Source: Maricaulis maris MCS10
GTDB taxonomy: Bacteria > Pseudomonadota > Alphaproteobacteria > Caulobacterales > Maricaulaceae
Reading direction: 5' to 3'
NCBI RefSeq assembly: GCF_000014745.1
Contig: NC_008347.1
Location: 1,435,501 to 1,499,500 of the forward strand
Length of the DNA stretch: 64,000 bases
A program made the position numbers and the translations under genes. Below, one piece after another: positions 38,648 to 46,348 of the stretch. Positions within the stretch are counted from its first letter, which is position 1, and each line of letters opens with the position of its first letter. The notes below the pieces were generated by a model, which made no database searches, was not told where the DNA came from, and was given only the letters and a program-made list of their open reading frames with translations.

Positions 38648-38658
38648 GAACATTGTTC
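38648..38658. promoter_or_regulatory. Operator 2 of the TetR regulator
   Basis: Palindrome GAACA-T-TGTTC, 31 bases before the tetR ATG, in opposite orientation to operator 1. Centre-to-centre distance is 57 bp. Placement suits joint control of both divergent promoters. Confidence 0.75.
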
Positions 38659-38688
38659 GGCGGGCCTCGCCGGAGTATCAGATGGGTT

Positions 38689-39330
38689 ATGACAGATGTT
38701 CAGGACAAACTTCGGCCACGAGGCCGTCCGGCCCTGGCTCCGGAAACCCGCGAGCAGGCGCTCGCCGCCGCCGGAGCCTTGCTGGCGGAGCAGGGCTTGA
38801 ACGGCATGAAGGCCCGGACCATCGCGGAACGGGCCGGTCTCAGCGTCGGGTCGATCTACAAGCTGTTCGGCGATATCGATGATTTGATTCGCGAACTCAA
38901 CATGATCACCTATCGCGATTTCGCCGAGCATCACCGTCAGGCGCTGGAGCGGGCCGCCCTCGATCCGTCCGAGGTGCACGGCCGGGTCATGGTGTTGGCA
39001 AGAGCCTATGTGGATTTTGTAACCGCCGAGAATGCGCGTTGGCGGGCCTTGTTGGCGTTCAATCGACGCCAGGGCGGTTCTGCGCCACAATACTATACGG
39101 ATTACGAGGACCAGCTTTTCAGGCTGGTGATCGACGTTCTCGAGGCGGCGCCCGGACTTGAGGATGCCGCCTTGCGGGAGACATCCGCGCGGGCGCTCTG
39201 GGCGGCTGTCCACGGCATTATCGGCATCGTGCTGCCCAATGCCAGTTATGACGATCCGGTCGCCACCGCGATGAACCAGATCGAGATGGTGGTGGGTGCT
39301 TATATTCGCGACGCTGCACAGCGACGCTGA
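38689..39330 (+). CDS. TetR family transcriptional regulator
   Basis: A 213-residue repressor. The N-terminal helix-turn-helix (about 20-65) reads ALAAAGALLAEQGLNGMKARTIAERAGLSVGSIYKLFGD, cut here by its parts: the recognition helix is GLSVGSIYKLFGD. The ligand-binding part is helical and ends with a WAAVHGIIGIVLPNA segment typical of TetR proteins of the WHG-domain type. The ATG at 38689 is favoured over a TTG at 38653, which would start inside operator 2. Divergent from the PspA-like operon with two matching palindromes between them. Confidence 0.9.
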   Translation: MTDVQDKLRPRGRPALAPETREQALAAAGALLAEQGLNGMKARTIAERAGLSVGSIYKLFGDIDDLIRELNMITYRDFAEHHRQALERAALDPSEVHGRVMVLARAYVDFVTAENARWRALLAFNRRQGGSAPQYYTDYEDQLFRLVIDVLEAAPGLEDAALRETSARALWAAVHGIIGIVLPNASYDDPVATAMNQIEMVVGAYIRDAAQRR

Positions 39331-39337
39331 GCCGGGC

Positions 39338-39366
39338 TTGCGCCATCGGGGTCGAACGCATTACAA
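39338..39366 (+). promoter_or_regulatory. Predicted tRNA-Val promoter
   Basis: TTGCGC (39338-39343), 17-base spacer and TTACAA (39361-39366), 34 bases before the tRNA. Confidence 0.45.
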
Positions 39367-39400
39367 GCGCCTCCTGCCCATCCGACGGGCACCGGTATCC

Positions 39401-39476
39401 GGGCGGTTAGCTCAGCTGGGAGAGCATCTCGTTTACACCGAGAGGGTCGGGGGTTCGAGCCCCTCACCGCCCACCA
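39401..39476 (+). tRNA. tRNA-Val (anticodon UAC)
   Basis: A 76-base tRNA with encoded CCA. Acceptor arms GGGCGGT and ACCGCCC pair; the anticodon stem TCTCG/CGAGA encloses TTTACAC with anticodon TAC at 39434-39436. T loop GGTTCGAGCC is standard. Confidence 0.97.
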
Positions 39477-39532
39477 TACCCAAGCCGTGAGGCCTGCGCC
39501 GCAAAGGCGCGGACCCGCGGGCAACCATGTTT

Positions 39533-40198
39533 CTAGTCGAGCAGGGTTTCTGCTGCGCGTTCGAACAGGTCGAGCAGCGCTTCGGGTGCGGCCGGGTCGA
39601 AGACACGGATATCAGCGCGCGGTGCGAAACGGCTGATTGTACGGGCGGTCTCGGCGATCGGCGTGTCGCTTTCGGGGTGGTCATTCAGGATCACGCTGCA
39701 GCGCCCATCGAGCACACGCAGTGCCGTCAAGGTGTGCGAAATCGTCCCCAGATAGCTGCCGGCGACCAGGACCGGATGGGCATCGAGTTCCCGGATCAGG
39801 TCGAGATTGAGTCCGTCAGAGGCGATCGGTGACATCACACCACCGGCGCCCTCGATCACGGTCGGCATGTCGCGACTGATATGGTCCAGACACCAGCTGA
39901 CGATCTTGTCGAGCGCCAGCTCGCGCCGTTCCTTGCGCGCCGCCAGGTCGGGTGAGAGCGGCGCCCGGAAGCGCCAGGGCGACACGGCCTGTACGCCTTC
40001 CCCGGTCAGGGCGTCCTCATTGGCCCGCATAAGGCGGATTGTATCGGTTTCGTTCAACGCTGACGGATCAAAGCCGGAAATGACCGGCTTGAGCACCCGC
40101 ATCGACCGGCCGCTGGCCCGCCAGGCGCGGATGATCTCGCACAATACATGGGTCTTGCCGATATCCGTTCCGGTGCCGGTGAAAAACAGGGGTCTCAT
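39533..40198 (-). CDS. bioD: Dethiobiotin synthetase
   Basis: Closes the ureido ring of dethiobiotin using ATP and CO2. It is 221 residues; the P-loop-like motif FFTGTGTDIGKTHV is at residues 5-18, and VIEGAGGVMSPI (about 115-126) is the second family motif. Its start codon shares one base with the bioF stop (TAATG), so the two are translationally coupled. Confidence 0.94.
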   Translation of the reverse strand: MRPLFFTGTGTDIGKTHVLCEIIRAWRASGRSMRVLKPVISGFDPSALNETDTIRLMRANEDALTGEGVQAVSPWRFRAPLSPDLAARKERRELALDKIVSWCLDHISRDMPTVIEGAGGVMSPIASDGLNLDLIRELDAHPVLVAGSYLGTISHTLTALRVLDGRCSVILNDHPESDTPIAETARTISRFAPRADIRVFDPAAPEALLDLFERAAETLLD

Positions 40199-41376
40199 TA
40201 CTCGGCAGCCTCGGCGGTTTGCAGGATCGATTTCAAGGTGGTGGCAAGGCGGTCGATATCGGCCTCGCTGTGCGCGGCATTGAAAGTGATACGCAGTCGG
40301 GCCGTGCGGCGGGGCACAGTGGGGGGGCGAATCGCGGTGACCAGGAAGCCGGCGTCCTCCAGCTCGGCCGAGGCTGAGAGGGCAGCCGATTCGTCGCCGA
40401 TGATGATCGGTACGATCGGTGAGTTGGGCTCAGCCAGGCCGAGCGTCCGGCAGAAGCGGCGGGCCAGGTCCATCGGTCGCTCGCGTAAAGCGGAGTCCTG
40501 TTCGATCAGGTCAAGCGCCGCCAGCGCGGCTCCGATACTGGCGGGCGGCAGGGCGGTGGTGAAGACGAGCGGCCGGGCGCGGGTGCGTAGCAGATCGCAG
40601 ACATCACGGGACGCGCACACATAGCCCCCATAGCTTCCCAGGGCCTTCGACAGCGTCCCCATCTGCAAGGGCGGAACCACCGATGGCTGAAAAGCGTGGG
40701 TGCTGCCGTGGCCGCCACCGATCACCCCGATACCGTGCGCATCATCAATCAGGGTCCAAGCGTCGTGTGTTTGAGCCAGCGCCATCATGTCGGGCAAGGG
40801 TGCGAGATCGCCATCCATGGAGAAAACGCCGTCGGTCAGGATCATGGCGTGACGATGGACGGGCCTCAGCGTCTTCAGCATCGCCTCGAGAGCCGCCATG
40901 TCATTGTGCGGAAAGACTTCGACACGGGCGCCGGATAGCCGGGCCCCGGCGTGCAGGCAGGCATGGGCGAGCGTATCGACGAAGATGATGTCGCCACTGC
41001 CGACCAGGGCGGGTGTTATCGCCAGATTGGCCAGATAGCCCGATCCGAACACCAGACAGTCCTCTGTCCCCTTGAAGGCTGCCAGGCGGGCTTCCAGTTC
41101 AAACAATAGCGGATGACCACCGGTCACCAGACGGGAGGCACCGGAACCGGCACCGAATTGCCGGGCTGCCGCGGCTGCCGCTTCAATCACGGCGGGGTGC
41201 TGGCTGAGGCCGAGATAGTCATTGGAACAGGCGTTGACGAGCTGGCGACCGTCGCGTTCGACAAGGGCACCGCCCAGCGGGCGGGTTTCACGGGTCCGGC
41301 GACGCAGATTGCGCCGGTCGAGCCCGGCCAGCTTGTTGGCTGCGAACCGCTCGAGGGAAGCACTGGCAGATGTCAT
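40198..41376 (-). CDS. bioF: 8-amino-7-oxononanoate synthase
   Basis: A PLP enzyme of the alpha-oxoamine synthase family that condenses pimeloyl thioester with alanine. It is 392 residues. Key motifs: NDYLGLSQHP, GSGASRLVTGGHPLLFELE, DDAHGIGVIG and the PLP-lysine loop TLSKALGSYGGYV near residue 235. Upstream gene of the bioFD pair, divergent from bioA. BioB and BioC are not in the window. Confidence 0.95.
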   Translation of the reverse strand: MTSASASLERFAANKLAGLDRRNLRRRTRETRPLGGALVERDGRQLVNACSNDYLGLSQHPAVIEAAAAAARQFGAGSGASRLVTGGHPLLFELEARLAAFKGTEDCLVFGSGYLANLAITPALVGSGDIIFVDTLAHACLHAGARLSGARVEVFPHNDMAALEAMLKTLRPVHRHAMILTDGVFSMDGDLAPLPDMMALAQTHDAWTLIDDAHGIGVIGGGHGSTHAFQPSVVPPLQMGTLSKALGSYGGYVCASRDVCDLLRTRARPLVFTTALPPASIGAALAALDLIEQDSALRERPMDLARRFCRTLGLAEPNSPIVPIIIGDESAALSASAELEDAGFLVTAIRPPTVPRRTARLRITFNAAHSEADIDRLATTLKSILQTAEAAE

Positions 41377-41440
41377 ACAAAGCCTGTCGCACAGAATTGT
41401 GGCCTGCTAAAGCCTCCACATGTTTCGGGATGCAGACAAG

Positions 41441-42709
41441 ATGAATTTCGACCCCGCTGATCATGCCCTTTGGCGTCCCTACGCCCAGATGAAAACCACA
41501 CCGCCCGCCCTTCCGGTCCTCAGTGCGGAAGGTGTCCGTCTGACACTTGCCGACGGCCGCGAGTTGATCGACGGGGTCTCGTCCTGGTGGACGGTCTGCC
41601 ACGGCTACCGCCATCCGCACATCATCAACGCGGTCAAGCGCCAGCTTGATGCCGTGCCGCATGTGATGCTGGGCGGGCTTACCCATGACCCGGCCGAGTG
41701 CCTGGCCCGCCGCCTGGCGGCAATCGCGCCGGGTGATCTCAACCACGCCTTCTTCAGCGAGTCGGGCTCGGTCTCGGTCGAGATCGCGATGAAGGTCGCG
41801 GTCCAGTCCTTCATCAATCGGGGCTTGCGTGGGCGCACCCGCTTCCTGGCCTTTCGCGGCGGCTATCATGGTGACACGCTGGCGACCATGTCGGTCTGTG
41901 ACCCCGAAGAAGGCATGCATACGATGTTTGCCGGGGCGATTGCCAGGCAGCTGATCGCGGACCTGCCAACCGATGCCGACCGTATCGACAGTCTCGACGC
42001 GCTGGTGTCTGACCATATCGACACGCTGGCCGGTGTGGTGGTCGAGCCCCTGGTCCAGGGCGCTGGCGGCATGCGTTTCCATGACGCCGCTACGCTGCAA
42101 GCCTTGCGCGATCTGTGTGACCGTCACGGCCTGCCGCTGATCTTCGACGAGATCATGACCGGTTTCGGCCGGCTGGGGACGATGTTCGCTGCCGAGAAGG
42201 CGGGGGTCACGCCCGATATCATGACGGTCTCAAAGGCGCTGACCGGCGGCACACTGCCACTGGCGGCAACGCTGGTTTCCACCCGTCTGTTCGAATTGTT
42301 CTGGGATGAAGATCCCGGCAAGGCGCTGATGCACGGCCCGACCTATATGGGCAATCCGGCTGCCTGCGCGGCGGCCAATGCCTCGTTGGACCTGTTCGAG
42401 CACGAACCGCGCCTGGCGCAGGTCCATGCCATCGAGGCGATGTTTGCCGCCCTCTTGCCGACAGCGCGGGACTTTCCCGGCGTTGTGGATGTGCGCTGGC
42501 AGGGCGCGATCGGGGTGATCGAGATGGCCAGCCTGCCCGAACTGGATGTGCTGAAGGCCTGTTTCGTTGATGCCGGGGTGTGGGTGCGCCCATTCAACAA
42601 CATCATCTATCTCATGCCGCCCTATGTGATCAGTGCTGAGGATCTGACCGTTCTGATCGATACCACTTTGCGGGTCACTGAAGGGTGGGCGCGGCGGCAT
42701 TTCTCCTAG
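41441..42709 (+). CDS. bioA: Adenosylmethionine-8-amino-7-oxononanoate aminotransferase
   Basis: A class III PLP aminotransferase that uses SAM as amino donor to make diaminopelargonate. Motifs: LWRPYAQM and VSSWWTVCHGYRHP at the N-terminus, IFDEIMTGFGRLGTMFA, and the PLP lysine in MTVSKALTGGTLPLAATL. Either the ATG at 41441 (422 residues, weak GGGA upstream) or one at 41420 (429 residues, no ribosome site) could be the start. The gap to the divergent bioF start is only 43-64 bases; I do not see a BirA or BioR operator in it. Confidence 0.93.
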   Translation: MNFDPADHALWRPYAQMKTTPPALPVLSAEGVRLTLADGRELIDGVSSWWTVCHGYRHPHIINAVKRQLDAVPHVMLGGLTHDPAECLARRLAAIAPGDLNHAFFSESGSVSVEIAMKVAVQSFINRGLRGRTRFLAFRGGYHGDTLATMSVCDPEEGMHTMFAGAIARQLIADLPTDADRIDSLDALVSDHIDTLAGVVVEPLVQGAGGMRFHDAATLQALRDLCDRHGLPLIFDEIMTGFGRLGTMFAAEKAGVTPDIMTVSKALTGGTLPLAATLVSTRLFELFWDEDPGKALMHGPTYMGNPAACAAANASLDLFEHEPRLAQVHAIEAMFAALLPTARDFPGVVDVRWQGAIGVIEMASLPELDVLKACFVDAGVWVRPFNNIIYLMPPYVISAEDLTVLIDTTLRVTEGWARRHFS

Positions 42710-42732
42710 GGCGAAAATTTTGAGAGCGGGAC

Positions 42733-42768
42733 TTGCGATCGCTGATTATTTCATTATATTGGAATAAT
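42733..42768 (+). promoter_or_regulatory. arsR promoter with overlapping operator
   Basis: TTGCGA (42733-42738), 16-base spacer, TATATT (42755-42760). An AT-rich inverted repeat, ATTATTTCA (42745-42753) with TGGAATAAT (42760-42768), 8 of 9 matching, covers the -10 box and reaches into the ATG. The predicted start of transcription is at the ATG itself and no Shine-Dalgarno site is present, so the mRNA is probably leaderless. Confidence 0.6.
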
Positions 42769-43111
42769 GGAAAAGACAGCTGCCATCACCGCGCTCGCCG
42801 CACTCGCCCATGAAGCCCGCCTGGATGTTTTCCGTCTGCTCGTCACGGCGGCATCGCCGTGTGAAGGCGAGGGCGGATTGACCCCCGGTGCAATGGCCAA
42901 GGCGTTGGGTTTGCCGGCGCCGACCTTGTCTTTCCACCTGAAGGAATTGTCGCGTGCCGGCCTGGTCCGGCACCAGAGGCGCGGACGCTCGCTGATCTAC
43001 ACGCCGTGTATTTCTGCTCTGCAGGCTCTCGCCGGATTCCTTCTCGACGATTGTTGCAAAGGGGCGCCAGCAAGTGCTGTCGCCGGGAAAGCCAAGGAAA
43101 CCGGTTCATGA
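42767..43111 (+). CDS. arsR: ArsR family metalloregulator
   Basis: A 114-residue winged-helix repressor. The recognition region is AMAKALGLPAPTLSFHLKELSRAGLVRHQRRGRSLIYTP in sequence, whose core is APTLSFHLKEL (51-61). Cysteines are at 32, 81 and the vicinal pair C96-C97 in LLDDCCKG. A C-terminal vicinal pair is known from ArsR types that bind As(III) or methylarsenite, and differs from the CVC pair of the E. coli plasmid type. It overlaps the ArsI-like gene by four bases, so it probably controls that gene. Confidence 0.87.
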   Translation: MEKTAAITALAALAHEARLDVFRLLVTAASPCEGEGGLTPGAMAKALGLPAPTLSFHLKELSRAGLVRHQRRGRSLIYTPCISALQALAGFLLDDCCKGAPASAVAGKAKETGS

Positions 43112-43512
43112 AACGTCTCCATGTCAGCTTCAATGTGCGCGACCTTGACGCGTCCATTCAGTTTTATACCCAGCTCTTCGGATGCCAGCCCACGCTTGTC
43201 CGGGATCAGTATGCGAAATGGTTGCTCGACGACCCGCGCATGAATTTCGTGCTCGAGGCGGGAGAGGGCGAGCCCGGGTTCAGCCATGCCGGACTGCAGT
43301 CCGAAACCCCGGGAGAATTGCATGAGGTGTTCGCGCGGATGAAATCTGCAGAAGCCCCCTATCTGCCGGAAGGCGTGACGACTTGCTGCTACCACAAATC
43401 GGAGAAGAGCTGGACGTCTGACCCTGATGGCGTGATGTGGGAAGCGTTTCACACGCAACATCAAACGGAAGAGCGCGGCGCGGCGCCGCAATTTGTGCTG
43501 CAGCCGGGCTGA
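43108..43512 (+). CDS. ArsI/CadI-like vicinal-oxygen-chelate protein
   Basis: A 134-residue glyoxalase-fold protein. The ATG at 43108 overlaps the arsR stop. Metal ligands of the fold fit H5, H60 and E112 (WEAFH). A vicinal cysteine pair C93-C94 (TTCCYHKSEKSW) followed by SDPDGVMWE matches the outline of ArsI, the Fe(II) dioxygenase that cleaves C-As bonds of trivalent organoarsenicals. Cadmium-induced CadI proteins are close relatives. ArsI is my preferred name given the adjacent ArsR; no arsenate reductase or efflux pump is nearby. Confidence 0.82.
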   Translation: MKRLHVSFNVRDLDASIQFYTQLFGCQPTLVRDQYAKWLLDDPRMNFVLEAGEGEPGFSHAGLQSETPGELHEVFARMKSAEAPYLPEGVTTCCYHKSEKSWTSDPDGVMWEAFHTQHQTEERGAAPQFVLQPG

Positions 43513-43557
43513 CTGCAATCGATCTGCGTTCGGCCTGCAAAGCGTGCTGAAACCCGC

Positions 43558-43586
43558 TTGACCGGGCCGCGCTCTGCCCATAAACA
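43558..43586 (+). promoter_or_regulatory. Predicted tRNA-Asp promoter
   Basis: TTGACC (43558-43563), 17-base spacer and TAAACA (43581-43586), 29 bases before the tRNA. Confidence 0.6.
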
Positions 43587-43615
43587 ACGCACCTCGCTGC
43601 GGCGAGACGCCTTAT

Positions 43616-43692
<77 letters not shown>

Positions 43693-43726
43693 TTTCTTTC
43701 ACGTTGGAAGAGATGGCCAGACGCCA

Positions 43727-43754
43727 AAACGGCCGCCCTTCGGGGCGGCCGTTT
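43727..43754. terminator. Bidirectional terminator after tRNA-Asp
   Basis: A perfect 12-bp stem (AAACGGCCGCCC with GGGCGGCCGTTT) closed by a TTCG tetraloop. Flanking A and T runs let it serve the tRNA and the convergent gene ending at 43781. Confidence 0.88.
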
Positions 43755-43780
43755 GCGTTTGGACTGTCCTTGGAACCGGT

Positions 43781-44632
43781 CTATTCGGCGGCGACCGGCT
43801 CGGCCAGATCGTAGAGCGACTCGACGTCGGCGATCAGATTGCGGTCATCAACCTGCCAGGGGTGAAAGCCGGGTTGGAAATAGGCCAGCCAGGGCAGGGC
43901 CACCCGTCGTACGACACCGGGGCGACCCCAGAGATAGCCGGCGAGGCCCAGGCGGGCCCTCAAACCGGTGATTCCGTCCTGTGCGAGCAGGTTGAGGGCG
44001 TCGGTCCAGCGCTTGAGCATGAAATCCTTCGAGACCCGGGCAAACACGGCACAGCGGATGCCCCAGCGCTTGAGCGGCGACACATCCCGCATGACATGGG
44101 CATAGGTGTCGTAGGCAACACTCTTGTGCTCGATCTCCTCGATCGCGTGCCACAGCCACATGCGTTGCGATTCGCGATCCGTGCCCGCGTATAGCTTCAG
44201 ATCCTTCAGGGCGAGATGGGCGAAAATCGCGGTGAAATGTTCCAGAGAGACCGTGATGCTCAGCTGGGCAACAGGATGGCCCTCCCGCGCCTCGGCGAGG
44301 CTGTCCTCGACCCGTTTCAGGGCGGTGCTGACATCATAACCGGCCTCGATGACGCGTTGGTTGAAGCTGTTGTGTTCGCGGGTGTGGAAGGCTTCCTGGC
44401 GGACGAAATCCTTTATCTGTGCGGCGAGGGCGGGCGGGACGTCCTTTTGGAAGCGCCTGACGCTTTCGATGAAGAAGGTCTCGCCAGCCGGGAAAGTGAT
44501 CGACAGGGCATTGTGCCAGGCACTCGCATAGGGATCGCCGCCAAGCCACCATCGTGGCCGGTGCGGATCGTCGGTGAACTTGCGGTTCCGGGGCGTGATT
44601 TCCAGATCGTCGGGTGTGGCGGTCCGGGCCAT
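43781..44632 (-). CDS. Ferritin-like putative metal-dependent hydrolase (PF10118 type)
   Basis: A 283-residue helical protein. Metal-ligand motifs of a di-iron or di-metal helix bundle are present: RQEAFHTREH (near 85), LEHFTAIFAH (near 130) and WHAIEEIEHKSVAYD (near 160). This matches the predicted metal-dependent hydrolase family PF10118, whose reaction is undefined. The ATG at 44632 follows GGAG at a good distance; one at 44644 lies inside that site. Single gene, with a strong terminator behind it. Confidence 0.82.
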   Translation of the reverse strand: MARTATPDDLEITPRNRKFTDDPHRPRWWLGGDPYASAWHNALSITFPAGETFFIESVRRFQKDVPPALAAQIKDFVRQEAFHTREHNSFNQRVIEAGYDVSTALKRVEDSLAEAREGHPVAQLSITVSLEHFTAIFAHLALKDLKLYAGTDRESQRMWLWHAIEEIEHKSVAYDTYAHVMRDVSPLKRWGIRCAVFARVSKDFMLKRWTDALNLLAQDGITGLRARLGLAGYLWGRPGVVRRVALPWLAYFQPGFHPWQVDDRNLIADVESLYDLAEPVAAE

Positions 44633-44644
44633 GTCGTGCTCCAT

Positions 44645-44986
44645 GCTGTGGACCCCAATCGGCGGGGTGAACAGTGTTTACCGTCCCCCGATGCCGGAGC
44701 TGTGTCAATTCCGGCTTTTTGCTGCAAGCGCGAAACAATTTGCCAATGGCGGCGAAACATGGGACACGCAGCTCACGATCCGCCGTGTGTAGGCAGCGAG
44801 TAGCTGCGAACGGTGGTCGTTGGCGAGACAGTCAGCCGTTTGACGGCCCGTATTGATCATTGCCACCCAGGCGCCAGGTCCGGCGCCAGTCACTGGCAGC
44901 TGATCTACGCAAGCTTCCGCAACAAGAACCCCGAGGATCGCGCCGCGCGGCTGTCTGCGCCCGGTCCATGAGAAAGATTTTGATTT
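44645..44986. other. 342-base divergent gap, no clear gene
   Basis: Contains the promoters of the hydrolase-like gene (minus) and the second DEAD-box gene (plus). The only frame with some protein-like character is a short one of about 50 codons ending at 44971 without a good start; I do not call it. The length would allow a long 5' leader for the helicase, as seen in cold-regulated DEAD-box genes, but I see no definite RNA structure. Confidence 0.5.
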
Positions 44987-46345
44987 TTGACCCAGTTTTC
45001 TGATCTCGGCCTGGCCGAGCCCATTCTGCGCGCTTTGAACGATGAGGGTTATGAGACCCCGACCCCGATCCAGCGCGAAGTCATCCCGGCGATGATTGAA
45101 GGCCGTGACATAGTCGGCATTGCGCAAACCGGCACCGGAAAGACCGCATCCTTCGTGCTGCCGATCCTCAATCGCCTGATCGAGGAGAACCGGCCCACCC
45201 ATCCGAAAACCTGCCGGGCGCTGATCCTGTCGCCAACCCGCGAGCTGTCAGCCCAGATTCTCGAGAATGTTCGCGGCTATAGCCGTCATATGCGGGTATC
45301 CTCGACCCTGGTCGTGGGCGGCGTGAAGCCCGGGCCGCAAATCCGTGCCCTGTCGAAGGGCGTCGACGTCCTGGTCGCCACTCCGGGACGCCTGCTCGAC
45401 CTGATGCAGTCCGGCGCCGTCAAGCTGAGCGAGACGAAAATCCTGATCCTGGACGAAGCCGACCAGATGCTGGATCTCGGCTTCTTCCCGGCTATCCGCA
45501 AGATTGTCAGCTTCCTGCCGAACAAGCGCCAGACGGCCCTGCTGTCGGCGACCATGCCCAAGCCGATCCGCGCCCTGGCGCAGGAAATGCTGGACGACCC
45601 CAAGGAAGTCTCGGTCGCGCCGGCCTCACGTCCGATCGAGCGTATCGAGCAATCAGTGGTGCTCCTGCCCAAGGAGTCCAAGAAGGACCTCCTGCTGGAG
45701 CTGATGTCGGATCGCGCCGTCGAGCGTGCCATCGTCTTTTCGCGGACCAAGCATGGCGCCGACAAGATCAACCGGCACCTGGTCGATTATGGTCTCAAGT
45801 CTGCTGCCATTCATGGCAACAAGTCGCAGGCCCAGCGGATCAAGGCGCTGGACGGTTTCAAGACCGGTGCGGTCAAGATCCTCGTCGCGACTGACATCGC
45901 GGCGCGCGGTATCGATGTCGACAATGTTTCCCACGTCGTCAATCACGACCTGCCCAACTTGCCGGAATCCTATGTCCACCGAATTGGTCGGACGGCACGG
46001 GCCGGCAAGTCCGGCGTCGCGGTCTCGATGTGTGAGCCGGGGGAGTATGAATATCTGCGCGATATCGAGCGCCTGACCGGGCTCGATATCGATCGGGTCT
46101 TCGTCGGTGACGAAGCGAAATTCCTCGCCGAGGCCAAGAATGCCACGCCGGCCGCGTCGCAGAAGAAGCAACAGCGCCCGGCCCGCAAGAAGCCCTTCAC
46201 GGCCGGTCGCGCCCGGCCGCAGGGACAGGGTAATGGCGGCAGCCGCGGTGGCGGCCAGGGTGGTGGCCAAGGCGGTGGTCAGGGCGGCGGATCCAAACGT
46301 CCCCGCCGCCGCAATAACCGCTCCGGCGCTCGTTCGCCGGCCTGA
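44987..46345 (+). CDS. DEAD-box RNA helicase with Gly/Gln/Arg-rich tail
   Basis: A 452-residue helicase, paralogous to the one at 7-8.5 kb. Motifs: ETPTPIQ, AQTGTGKT, SPTRELS, TPGRLLD, LDEADQMLD (DEAD), SAT, ARGIDVDNV, HRIGRTARAG. After about residue 390 the tail is basic, then GGGQGGGQGGGQGGG and RPRRRNNR, an RGG/GQ-type disordered RNA-binding tail. The start is TTG at 44987: no in-frame ATG fits, since TGA closes the frame of the nearby ATG at 44968. AGAAAG upstream is a weak ribosome site. Confidence 0.92.
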   Translation: MTQFSDLGLAEPILRALNDEGYETPTPIQREVIPAMIEGRDIVGIAQTGTGKTASFVLPILNRLIEENRPTHPKTCRALILSPTRELSAQILENVRGYSRHMRVSSTLVVGGVKPGPQIRALSKGVDVLVATPGRLLDLMQSGAVKLSETKILILDEADQMLDLGFFPAIRKIVSFLPNKRQTALLSATMPKPIRALAQEMLDDPKEVSVAPASRPIERIEQSVVLLPKESKKDLLLELMSDRAVERAIVFSRTKHGADKINRHLVDYGLKSAAIHGNKSQAQRIKALDGFKTGAVKILVATDIAARGIDVDNVSHVVNHDLPNLPESYVHRIGRTARAGKSGVAVSMCEPGEYEYLRDIERLTGLDIDRVFVGDEAKFLAEAKNATPAASQKKQQRPARKKPFTAGRARPQGQGNGGSRGGGQGGGQGGGQGGGSKRPRRRNNRSGARSPA

Positions 46346-46348
46346 CGA

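Noticed and set aside
41377-41440. A BirA or BioR operator between bioF and bioA
   Set aside because: I looked for TTGTAAACC-type and TTATCTATAA-type sites and found none. Regulation of this divergent pair remains unknown.
44810-44971. A short plus-strand frame ending HWQLIYASFRNKNPEDRAA...
   Set aside because: About 50 codons with only a GTG start, no ribosome site and no recognised family; not enough to call.
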